Of a DNA stretch of 6,543 nucleotides, positions 1-5,683 are shown one piece after another; position 1 is the first letter of the stretch, and the number at the start of each line of letters is the position of its first letter. A program made the translations under genes and the position numbers. This DNA comes from Patescibacteria group bacterium (GTDB taxonomy: Bacteria > Patescibacteriota > Patescibacteriia > UBA2591 > UBA6264), in contig JACZVN010000026.1 in the NCBI GenBank assembly GCA_022572625.1, positions 1 to 6,543 on the forward strand. The letters run 5' to 3'. The notes beneath the pieces are model-generated. The model was not told the DNA's origin and did no database searches. It saw nothing but the letters and a program-made list of their open reading frames with translations.

Positions 1-525
1 ATTTTTAATAAATTGCTGGGTTATGGTTGAAGCACCCTGAACTTTACGGCCCTGAATAAGGTCAACCAGGATCGCTCTAGCAATGGCCTTAAGATCAAAG
101 CCGGGGTGAGTAAAAAAATCTTTATCTTCGGCCGCTAAAGTAGCCGAAATTAAATGTTGGGGAATTTCGGATAAATCAATCATCGTTCTTCTCTCTTCAG
201 CAAAAATTTCGTAAAGAACCACCTGACCAGTTTGGTCATATATTTTAGTGCTTTGAGAAATTTCTCTTTCTAAAAGTTTTTCTGGATCAGGTAAATTGCG
301 GGTCATCCAAGTTAAACTGATGATTATTACCACACTACCTAATAAAAATAAAAAAATCAGTAAAACAAAAAATTTTTTGATTGAATATTTTTTTTGGCTT
401 GTTATTTTAGGCCGGGTTTTAATTTTTTTTTTAACAAATTTTGATTTTCTGGCCACTGTTTTTTTCCTAATTGGTTTTTTTTGCCATTTAGAAATTTTTT
501 TAGTTTTGCGTTTAGAAATAGGCAT
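1..525 (-). CDS. Class A penicillin-binding protein (PBP1A-like), N-terminal part, cut by window edge
   Basis: The first 175 residues of a bifunctional peptidoglycan synthase are present; the rest lies beyond position 1. Residues 1-50 are a very basic, Lys-rich cytoplasmic tail. Residues about 52-73 form one membrane anchor. A short linker follows, then a glycosyltransferase family 51 domain. Two GT51 signatures are visible: EDKDFFTHPGFD at 133-144, where E133 matches the catalytic glutamate, and GASTITQQFIKN at 164-175. In this family the domain polymerises lipid II into glycan strands on the outer face of the membrane, and a C-terminal transpeptidase domain, not seen here, cross-links them. 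The ATG at 525 opens the basic tail. No clear Shine-Dalgarno sequence precedes it. Whether the transpeptidase half is intact cannot be seen. The GT51 assignment is secure; the exact subclass (PBP1A, 1B or 1C) is not. Confidence 0.93.
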   Translation of the reverse strand, partial: MPISKRKTKKISKWQKKPIRKKTVARKSKFVKKKIKTRPKITSQKKYSIKKFFVLLIFLFLLGSVVIIISLTWMTRNLPDPEKLLEREISQSTKIYDQTGQVVLYEIFAEERRTMIDLSEIPQHLISATLAAEDKDFFTHPGFDLKAIARAILVDLIQGRKVQGASTITQQFIKN

Positions 526-540
526 GAATTTATTTTAACA

Positions 541-553
541 TTGTCAGATTATA
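541..553 (-). promoter_or_regulatory. Possible -10 box of the penicillin-binding protein gene
   Basis: A perfect TATAAT reads on the minus strand at 553-548, which would place the transcript start near 541 and leave a leader of only about 16 nt. No -35 box is seen at normal spacing, where the upstream terminator hairpin sits instead. The region is AT-rich, so a chance match is possible. Confidence 0.35.
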
Positions 554-560
554 ATACAAG

Positions 561-591
561 ATTAAAAAATCGGGAGTTAAACTCCCGATTT
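561..591 (-). terminator. Intrinsic terminator of the conserved hypothetical gene
   Basis: A perfect 11-bp stem (567-577 with 581-591) has a 3-nt loop and a GC-rich core (CGGGAG/CTCCCG). Read on the minus strand it runs straight into a U-tract (the A-run at 564-569). It lies about 43 nt after the stop codon of the minus-strand gene at 634-1455 and separates that transcript from the penicillin-binding protein gene. Confidence 0.85.
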
Positions 592-633
592 AATATAGAT
601 TTATTTTTTTTTTGCGTTGATTTTGCAAATTTT

Positions 634-1455
634 TTATATCTTATTTTCGATTAGCGCTCTTTGGATTTGTTTTTTTTGAGATTGCGGCAGGTCTTTATTT
701 TCCAATAGTTTTTCAAGTGTTTTTTTCCCTATTGGTGAATCCTTATCTGGAGTAGTGGTGATTACCTTGCGGGTGCAGAGGTCATTCCATCCTTCATTAA
801 TTTGACGCCACCTAATATGCATTTCAATAAAACCATTAACACTTGGAACAAGTCGATTATTAAATCGCGAACCAGAACAAAGGGTATTGCTCTTAATATC
901 AAATCGCCAGCTTGGTTTAGCTTCTCGGGAATATTTCATTTCGGCCAATATTCTTTCTTTAAGGGTGATGCAATTCACCTTAAGCAGTTTAAGACTTTGG
1001 GTCGACAACCTTTCATATTCTAGGTCAGGTTCAGTTTGATCGCGCATCCAGATCGCGTATGAACCTTTTCGGCAATCTTGAAGTTTATCAAGCATTTCAA
1101 CTGAACTTTGGAACATTTCGGCTCCAAATAGTTCTTGGTATTTTTCAAATACTTGTCGCGTGGTTATTTTTTCAGTAAGTATAATTAGCCGATCAAATCC
1201 TTTTTGTTTTTTGGGAATTTCTATTTTAGATAAGCCGGGTGAAACTTTAAAAATATCTTTATAAAATTTTTTCCATTCAGCCAGCAAATCATCATCTGAA
1301 AATACTTTAACCCTGTTTCCTTCAATCAGCATTTGTAGACCGTTAAGGACAAAGCGCGGGTTTAACCCTTCTTTACGAAGCCTAACTTCAAGTTCGTGTG
1401 TCCGGGCATTAAAAGCCAACTTGTGTTCGTCAGTGACATTGTATTCCTTTGTCAT
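634..1455 (-). CDS. Conserved hypothetical protein, CPR-type family of unknown function
   Basis: A 273-residue soluble protein with no signal peptide or membrane segment. Its middle part resembles a hypothetical family I associate with Parcubacteria and related CPR genomes, where it is often present in several copies. The recognisable blocks are KGFDRLIILTEKIT (85-98), GSYAIWMRDQTEPD (131-144), ITLKERILAEMKY (163-175) and TLCSGSRFNNRLVPSV (191-206), followed by a Trp-rich stretch ending NDLCTRKVI (224-232). The N-terminus (10-60) and the Lys-rich C-terminus (237-273) are charged and probably helical. No catalytic motif is evident and I assign no function. The start at 1455 is secure because a perfect AAGGAGGT (1468-1461) lies 5 nt upstream. 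The gene has its own promoter, a structured leader and its own terminator, so it is a single-gene unit. Family resemblance is from memory, not a search. Confidence 0.85.
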   Translation of the reverse strand: MTKEYNVTDEHKLAFNARTHELEVRLRKEGLNPRFVLNGLQMLIEGNRVKVFSDDDLLAEWKKFYKDIFKVSPGLSKIEIPKKQKGFDRLIILTEKITTRQVFEKYQELFGAEMFQSSVEMLDKLQDCRKGSYAIWMRDQTEPDLEYERLSTQSLKLLKVNCITLKERILAEMKYSREAKPSWRFDIKSNTLCSGSRFNNRLVPSVNGFIEMHIRWRQINEGWNDLCTRKVITTTPDKDSPIGKKTLEKLLENKDLPQSQKKQIQRALIENKI

Positions 1456-1461
1456 AACAAA

Positions 1462-1517
1462 CCTCCTTGGGTTTAGGGATTTTATTCATTTTTTTAAGGA
1501 GCGATTAAGGCCTCCTT
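1462..1517 (-). promoter_or_regulatory. Leader with duplicated Shine-Dalgarno and an intervening anti-Shine-Dalgarno
   Basis: In the minus-strand mRNA, AAGGAGG occurs twice: at 1517-1511 and, as the working ribosome site, at 1468-1462. Between them lies CTCCTT (1501-1496), complementary to both. It can pair with the upstream copy (6 bp, 10-nt loop) or with the real site (6 bp, 27-nt loop). The two pairings exclude each other, so the leader could act as a translational on/off element. The complementarity is seen in the sequence; the regulation is inferred. Confidence 0.4.
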
Positions 1518-1518
1518 T

Positions 1519-1543
1519 TCACAGCGATCCCTTTTCGCCGTGA
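1519..1543 (-). promoter_or_regulatory. 5'-terminal hairpin in the hypothetical gene's leader
   Basis: A 9-bp stem (1535-1543 with 1519-1527, one G-U pair in the minus-strand RNA) closes a 7-nt loop. The predicted transcript start lies near 1545, so the hairpin would sit at the extreme 5' end of the mRNA. There it could protect against 5' decay or bind a regulator. It is not followed by a U-tract on the minus strand, so it is not a terminator. Confidence 0.45.
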
Positions 1544-1551
1544 GTGTTGAT

Positions 1552-1580
1552 AGTTTATATTAATTACCCATTTTTGTCAA
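1552..1580 (-). promoter_or_regulatory. Sigma-70-type promoter of the hypothetical gene
   Basis: On the minus strand a perfect TTGACA (1580-1575) is followed after 17 nt by TAAACT (1557-1552), a 4 of 6 match to the -10 consensus. TATAAA (1559-1554) is an alternative with a 15-nt spacer. Transcription would start near 1545, giving a leader of about 90 nt. Confidence 0.6.
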
Positions 1581-1597
1581 CCTTTATTTTTTATCAG

Positions 1598-1616
1598 AAA
1601 ATCAGTGTCTGATTTT
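1598..1616. promoter_or_regulatory. Palindrome between divergent promoters, candidate operator
   Basis: A perfect 8-bp inverted repeat, AAAATCAG and CTGATTTT, has a 3-nt spacer. A third ATCAG half-site lies at 1593-1597, so the half-sites start 8 bp apart. The palindrome ends 3 bp before the rightward -35 box (1620) and lies 17 bp upstream of the leftward -35 box. That position suits a repressor or activator site for one or both genes. No regulator gene is in the window. The symmetry is seen; the role is inferred. Confidence 0.45.
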
Positions 1617-1619
1617 AGA

Positions 1620-1648
1620 TTGACAAAGGGGTCGATTTGTGGCATATT
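1620..1648 (+). promoter_or_regulatory. Promoter of the HIT-family gene
   Basis: A perfect TTGACA (1620-1625) is followed after 17 nt by CATATT (1643-1648). The latter is preceded by TG at 1640-1641, forming an extended -10. The transcript start would be near 1655, about 35 nt before the ATG. Confidence 0.7.
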
Positions 1649-1689
1649 AGAGATAGTTCATATAAAAAAATATAATAGGAGGTTCGAAA

Positions 1690-2178
1690 ATGAAAGATAA
1701 TAAGTCTCAAGATTGTCTATTTTGCTTGATTTATAAGCAGAAGAAGGATATTATTTACGAAAACGAATATTTTTACGCTCAGTTTGATAAATTTCCAGTC
1801 AGTCCTGGACATCTTGAAATTATTTCCAAACGTCATCTTGTTTCAATGTTTGATTTAAGTATTTTTGAGTGGGAACATCTTTTTCCGACCATTAAAGATA
1901 CCATCAAGATTATTAAATCAACTGATTTTCAAGATGTTTACGCTAAATTTTTAGTCAATCCACTTAACCAAAGTTCTCAGGATTATTGTCAACAGTCACT
2001 TGCTAGCTTGGGCATAGGAAAATTACCTGACGGATATAATATTGGGGTTAATGAAGGAGTGGCCGCTGGAAGAAGTATTGATCATTTTCATCTTCATATT
2101 ATTCCGCGGTATCAAGGTGATGTTGAAAATCCACGGGGAGGTGTCCGAAATATTATTCCTAATAAGGGAGATTATTAA
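1690..2178 (+). CDS. HIT-family nucleotide hydrolase/transferase
   Basis: A 162-residue cytoplasmic protein of the histidine triad superfamily, whose members hydrolyse or transfer nucleotides through a histidine nucleotidylate intermediate (Ap4A, AMP-amidates and similar substrates). The triad is H132-F-H134-L-H136-I-I, with H134 the expected nucleophile. The N-terminus has CLFC (C9, C12), which together with H49 and a triad histidine could form the structural zinc site known in HIT proteins. SPGHLEIISKRH (38-49) is the usual second block. The C-terminus, NPRGGVRNIIPNKGDY (147-162), matches the RGGVR-IP tail of bacterial Ap4A-hydrolase-like members. Residues about 84-112 make the protein longer than minimal HIT proteins of about 110-140 residues. 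The start is fixed by AGGAGGT (1677-1683) 6 nt upstream. The gene has its own promoter and terminator. The substrate cannot be told from sequence. Confidence 0.93.
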   Translation: MKDNKSQDCLFCLIYKQKKDIIYENEYFYAQFDKFPVSPGHLEIISKRHLVSMFDLSIFEWEHLFPTIKDTIKIIKSTDFQDVYAKFLVNPLNQSSQDYCQQSLASLGIGKLPDGYNIGVNEGVAAGRSIDHFHLHIIPRYQGDVENPRGGVRNIIPNKGDY

Positions 2179-2181
2179 TTT

Positions 2182-2215
2182 AAAAAAGCGGCTGGATAAA
2201 CCAGGCCGCTTTTTA
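2182..2215 (+). terminator. Intrinsic terminator after the HIT-family gene
   Basis: The left arm (2183-2195, AAAAAGCGGCTGG) pairs with the right arm (2201-2214) around a 5-nt loop, with one bulged base. The 3' side ends in five T's, with further T-runs downstream. It begins 4 nt after the HIT stop codon and insulates that gene from the tyrS operon. Confidence 0.9.
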
Positions 2216-2217
2216 TA

Positions 2218-2246
2218 TTGTTTTTTTATTTTTTTTGTGCTAAAGT
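2218..2246 (+). promoter_or_regulatory. Probable promoter of the tyrS operon
   Basis: TTGTTT (2218-2223) is followed after 17 nt by TAAAGT (2241-2246), with TG at 2238-2239 giving an extended -10. The transcript start would fall near 2253, only about 2 nt before the tyrS ATG. The upstream terminator makes some promoter here necessary, but T-richness weakens the -35 call. Confidence 0.5.
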
Positions 2247-2254
2247 TTAAATAT

Positions 2255-3448
2255 ATGGCTAAAATTAATCAACAAAAAATAAAAAACCTGCTTAATCGTA
2301 ATGTTGAACAGATTATTGAATCAACCAATTTAAAAAAGCGTCTTTTAAAAGGAAAAACGCTTCGAATTAAGCATGGAATTGATCCAACCGGACCAAAAAT
2401 TCATCTTGGCCATGCAATCATTCTTTGGAAATTAAAGGAATTTCAGGATCTGGGACACACCATTGTTTTAATTTTAGGAGATTATACGGCTCAAATTGGT
2501 GATCCTTCAGATAAACTGGCTAAACGGCCTTTTCTTTCAGAAAAGCAGGTTAACGAAAATTTAAGAAATTATCAAAAGCAGATTGGCAAGATTTTGAATA
2601 TTAAAAAAGTGGAATGGCATCGGAATAGCGAATGGCTAAAGAAATTATCCATTCGTCAATTAGATGAATTAGCGGAATTATTTAGTGTTCAGCAAATGAT
2701 GGCCCGGCGGAATTTTAAAGAGCGCTGGAAAAAACAAGAAGAAATTTCTATTCGTGAATTTCATTATCCTTTGTATCAAGGTTATGATTCAGTGATGATT
2801 AAAGCAGATTTAGAAATTGGTGGGACTGATCAGCTATTTAATCTATTGGCTGGCCGAAGAATCCAGCCAGCCTATCAGCAAACGCCACAGGATATCATGA
2901 CTTTAAAAATGCTGATTGGTCTAGATAATCATAAAATGAGCAAGACTAAAGATAACGTAATTTATATTACTGACTCACCAACCGAACAATATGGTAAAAT
3001 AATGTCAATACCGGATCATTTAATTAGTCATTATTTTGAACTTTGCACCCCAATTAAAAATAAAGAAATTCAAAAAATAGTTACGGCCATGAAGCAGGGC
3101 GCTAATCCGCGTGATTTTAAAGCTAAATTAGCTTATCAGATTGTTGAATTGTATTATGGAGTAAAAGAGGCCCAAAAAGCAGAACAAGAATTTAACCAAG
3201 TCTTTAGAGACAAACAACTGCCAGCTAATATTCCAACTTATAAAGTAAAGAAACAAACATATAGATTAATCGACCTTTTATTTGAAGCTAAATTAACACT
3301 CAGTAAAAGCGAAGCTCGAAGATTAGTTGAACACGGAGCAGTAAAAGTAGACGGCCAATTAATCAATGACTGGTCTGATCAATTAATTCCTAAAAATGGA
3401 ATGATTATTAAAGTGGGTAAAAGAAGATTTATTAAATTATTAAAATGA
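2255..3448 (+). CDS. tyrS: Tyrosyl-tRNA synthetase
   Basis: A class Ic aminoacyl-tRNA synthetase of 397 residues that activates tyrosine with ATP and loads it onto tRNA-Tyr. The Rossmann catalytic domain (about 30-235) holds the HIGH box as H50-L-G-H53, the tyrosine/tRNA region YPLYQGYDSVMIKADLEIGG (171-190) followed by TDQLFNLLAGRR, and the KMSKS loop as KMSKT (227-231). An alpha-helical anticodon-binding region follows. The C-terminal S4 RNA-binding domain (about 337-397) includes LSKSEARRLVEHGAVKVDG (349-367). The length and the KMSKT loop fit the TyrZ-like bacterial subgroup. The frame is open back to 2042, but the upstream codons cover the HIT gene and its terminator and show no synthetase homology, so the ATG at 2255 is the start. 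No Shine-Dalgarno sequence precedes it. It leads the operon and overlaps galU by 4 nt. Confidence 0.97.
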   Translation: MAKINQQKIKNLLNRNVEQIIESTNLKKRLLKGKTLRIKHGIDPTGPKIHLGHAIILWKLKEFQDLGHTIVLILGDYTAQIGDPSDKLAKRPFLSEKQVNENLRNYQKQIGKILNIKKVEWHRNSEWLKKLSIRQLDELAELFSVQQMMARRNFKERWKKQEEISIREFHYPLYQGYDSVMIKADLEIGGTDQLFNLLAGRRIQPAYQQTPQDIMTLKMLIGLDNHKMSKTKDNVIYITDSPTEQYGKIMSIPDHLISHYFELCTPIKNKEIQKIVTAMKQGANPRDFKAKLAYQIVELYYGVKEAQKAEQEFNQVFRDKQLPANIPTYKVKKQTYRLIDLLFEAKLTLSKSEARRLVEHGAVKVDGQLINDWSDQLIPKNGMIIKVGKRRFIKLLK

Positions 3449-4308
3449 AAATTACGAAAGCCATTATTCCGGTCGCTGGTCTAGGCACTAGATTTTTGCC
3501 GGTTACTAAATCTCAACCTAAAGAAATGTTGCCGATCGTAGATAAACCAGCCGTGCAGTATATTGTTGAAGAAGCAGTGGCTTCAGGGATTAAGCAAATT
3601 TTTTTAATTACCAGTTCGACCAAACGATCCATTGAAGATTATTTTGATTATAATTTTGAATTAGAATATCGGCTTAAAAAGGCCAAAAAATTAAAAGCCT
3701 TGCAAAGTATCCGTCGGCTGTCTAATTTAGCCGAGTTTATTTTTATTCGCCAAAAAGAACCAACTGGCAATGGAGATGCTATTCTTAGGGCTTATGAGTT
3801 TGTTAAAAATGAACCCTGCGCTGTAATGTTTGCCGATGATATAATAGATAGCCGAATTCCTTGCTTAGCTCAATTAATAAAAGTATTTGAAAAGTATCAA
3901 GACTCGGTGATTGCGGTTAAGCGAATAAAAAAAAGTGAAATTAAACATTTTGGCTCAGTAAAAGTTGTGCCTTTGGAAAAGCGAGTTTATCAAATTAAAG
4001 ATATTATTGAAAAACCAAGCCCTGGAAAGGCCCCTTCTAATTTGGGAGTGGTTGGCCGCTATATTATGACTCCAGATTTATTAGAAGCATTATTAAAATT
4101 TAAGCCTAAAAAAGGAAAAGAAAAGGGTATAACTGATGGTCTAAATGCTGTTTTAAAAAAACATCCGGTGTATGCTTGTGAATTTGAAGGGGATTGGTAT
4201 ACTATAGGGAGTAAAGAAGGTTTTTTACAGGCTAATATAATTTTTGGATTAAAAGACAAAGAAATAAAAAAGAATTTAAAAAGTTTTTTAAAAAAACATG
4301 TTTACTAA
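3445..4308 (+). CDS. galU: UTP-glucose-1-phosphate uridylyltransferase
   Basis: A 287-residue cytoplasmic nucleotidyltransferase expected to make UDP-glucose from UTP and glucose-1-phosphate for envelope glycans. The nucleotide-binding signature is AGLGTRFLPVTKSQPKEMLP (11-30), followed by VDKPAVQYIVEEA (32-44). Metal-binding D131-D132 lie in VMFADD. The sugar-phosphate motif EKP is at 189-191, and GRYIMTPDLLEAL is at 204-216. Length is near the usual 290-300. Two positions depart from the common pattern: the GLGHA loop reads GNGDA (108-112), and the late Y-D-x-G motif reads Y-T-I-G (252-255), placing Thr where an Asp is usual. The start ATG overlaps the tyrS stop (ATGA), implying translational coupling. 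There is no separate ribosome site. A related sugar nucleotidyltransferase specificity is possible given the substitutions. Confidence 0.9.
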   Translation: MKITKAIIPVAGLGTRFLPVTKSQPKEMLPIVDKPAVQYIVEEAVASGIKQIFLITSSTKRSIEDYFDYNFELEYRLKKAKKLKALQSIRRLSNLAEFIFIRQKEPTGNGDAILRAYEFVKNEPCAVMFADDIIDSRIPCLAQLIKVFEKYQDSVIAVKRIKKSEIKHFGSVKVVPLEKRVYQIKDIIEKPSPGKAPSNLGVVGRYIMTPDLLEALLKFKPKKGKEKGITDGLNAVLKKHPVYACEFEGDWYTIGSKEGFLQANIIFGLKDKEIKKNLKSFLKKHVY

Positions 4309-5677
4309 AAATACAAAATATAAATTAACGCTAATATTTTTAATCGCTATTTTTGTAATCACTTCAGGACTAGGGTGTAAAGGAACGTCAAAAGATATAA
4401 TTGAAAGAACTAAACCAGTGAATTTGGTTTATTGGCGTACGATTGAAGGTCAAGAAGCTTTCGGATCTATTATCAATGGATTTAAGGTTCTTTATCCTCA
4501 TATTTCTATTACTTATAAGTTAATTCGAGAAGAAGAGTATGAACAGGCTTTACTTGAAGCTTGGGCTGAAGATCGAGGGCCGGATATTTTTTCTATTCCT
4601 AATACTTGGTTAGGAAAATATCAGACCAAGATTTTGCCTTTAGGTATGAGTCAGGAGATAGTAATGGCTAAAAGAATAATCACCGGCACAATTAAAAAAG
4701 AGGCTAAGATTGTGGTTGAAAGAAAAAAAGCCCCTAGTTTAAGAGAGTTAAGGGAGAAATTTGTTGAAACTGTTCCTAAAGATATTATAATCGATAATAA
4801 AATTTACGGGTTGCCGTTATCTTTAGATATTTTAACCCTATATTATAATCGGGATATGCTAAATAGCGCTGGCATTGTTAATCCTCCACAGACTTGGGAG
4901 GAATTTGTGAACCAAGTTCAAGCTTTAGTTCTTCAGGATCGATATGGAGATTTTATACAAAGCGGGACTGCCATGGGTACGGCTAAAAATGTACCTTATA
5001 TGTCTGATATTCTTTCTTTATTAATGCTGCAAAATGGCACACCGATGACTGAAGGTGACGGTCGAGTAACTTTTAACCAATCATTACCCAATGACCCCAG
5101 TTATTTCCCAGCTGAAGAAGCTTTACGATTTTATACGAGTTTTGCCAATCCGGCTCAGGAAATTTATACTTGGAATGAGACCCGACCTGATTCATTAGAC
5201 GCTTTTTTAGCCGGCCAAGTTGGTTTTATTTTTGGTTATTCTAATTATTTATCTTTAATTAAAAATCAGGCTCCTAAATTAAATTTTGATATGGCCAAAG
5301 TGCCGCAAATTACCGGCAGTTTGAAAGAAGTAAATTATGCTCGCTATTGGTTAGAAACAGTTTCCAAGAAAACCAAATATCCTCATGAGGCTTGGGCTTT
5401 TATTTTATACGCAACGGAAACCCAAAATGCTAAAACTTTTGTTGAAAAAACTAAACATCCGACTGCTCATCGAGATTTAATTAGTATGCAGTTGGAAGAT
5501 TTTGATTTAGCTCCTTTTGCCCGCGGCGTTTTAACCGCTCAAACCTGGTACCAAGGCAAAAATTATTCTTTAGCTGAAGAAGCTTTTCAAGAAATGGTTG
5601 AAACCGTTTTAAGGGGTGAAAGATCAGTTAAAGAAGCCATTGATATGGCGGCTAAAAAGGTTAATTTAACCTATTAA
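4298..5677 (+). CDS. Extracellular solute-binding lipoprotein (family 1, sugar-type)
   Basis: A 459-residue protein of the MalE/UgpB-like ABC substrate-binding family, which normally captures sugars or other solutes outside the membrane and hands them to an ABC permease. Residues 1-27 form a basic, hydrophobic lipoprotein signal ending SGLGC. C27 is the likely lipidated cysteine, although -3 is Gly rather than the usual Leu. VNLVYWRTIEG (41-51) opens lobe 1, RGPDIFSIP (93-101) is the typical hinge-side motif, and YGLPLSLDILTLYYNRDML (170-188) with PPQTWEEF (196-203) are hallmark blocks. FLAGQVGFIFGYS (303-315) is the usual late motif. A charged stretch (about 122-160) widens lobe 1. The ATG lies 11 nt inside galU and has no Shine-Dalgarno sequence. 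Two TAA stops follow in tandem. No permease or ATPase is encoded in the window, so the ligand and any transport role are unknown. Confidence 0.88.
   Translation: MFTKNTKYKLTLIFLIAIFVITSGLGCKGTSKDIIERTKPVNLVYWRTIEGQEAFGSIINGFKVLYPHISITYKLIREEEYEQALLEAWAEDRGPDIFSIPNTWLGKYQTKILPLGMSQEIVMAKRIITGTIKKEAKIVVERKKAPSLRELREKFVETVPKDIIIDNKIYGLPLSLDILTLYYNRDMLNSAGIVNPPQTWEEFVNQVQALVLQDRYGDFIQSGTAMGTAKNVPYMSDILSLLMLQNGTPMTEGDGRVTFNQSLPNDPSYFPAEEALRFYTSFANPAQEIYTWNETRPDSLDAFLAGQVGFIFGYSNYLSLIKNQAPKLNFDMAKVPQITGSLKEVNYARYWLETVSKKTKYPHEAWAFILYATETQNAKTFVEKTKHPTAHRDLISMQLEDFDLAPFARGVLTAQTWYQGKNYSLAEEAFQEMVETVLRGERSVKEAIDMAAKKVNLTY
5658..5672. repeat. Short perfect inverted repeat at the end of the solute-binding protein gene
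   Basis: AGGTTAA and TTAACCT flank a single T. It lies over the last codons of the solute-binding protein gene, 12 bp before the pilin-like gene. It is not followed by a T-run and is too tight for a stable terminator loop. It may be an operator half or chance. Confidence 0.3.
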
Positions 5678-5683
5678 TAATCT

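Noticed and set aside
296..538. Plus-strand open frame of 80 codons rich in Phe and Leu
   Set aside because: It is antisense to the Lys-rich start of the penicillin-binding protein gene; poly-A codons read backwards give Phe runs. It has no ribosome site or homology.
802..1023. Plus-strand open frame of 73 codons
   Set aside because: It is antisense to the well-supported conserved hypothetical gene and has no start signals.
1430..1489. 19-codon minus-strand leader peptide overlapping the start of the hypothetical gene
   Set aside because: Its ATG has no ribosome site at useful spacing, and its sequence shows no regulatory codon run. It spans the real Shine-Dalgarno site by chance.
2042..2254. 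71-codon N-terminal extension of the tyrosyl-tRNA synthetase frame
   Set aside because: It overlaps the HIT triad coding region and the terminator, shows no synthetase similarity, and would exceed the usual TyrRS length.
2177..2340. 14-nt direct repeat (AATTTAAAAAAGCG) at 2177-2190 and 2327-2340
   Set aside because: One copy is the terminator arm and the other encodes NLKKR in tyrS. It is low-complexity A-rich sequence, so chance is the simplest explanation.
4059..4259. Minus-strand open frame of 66 codons
   Set aside because: It lies wholly inside galU on the opposite strand, with no start signal.
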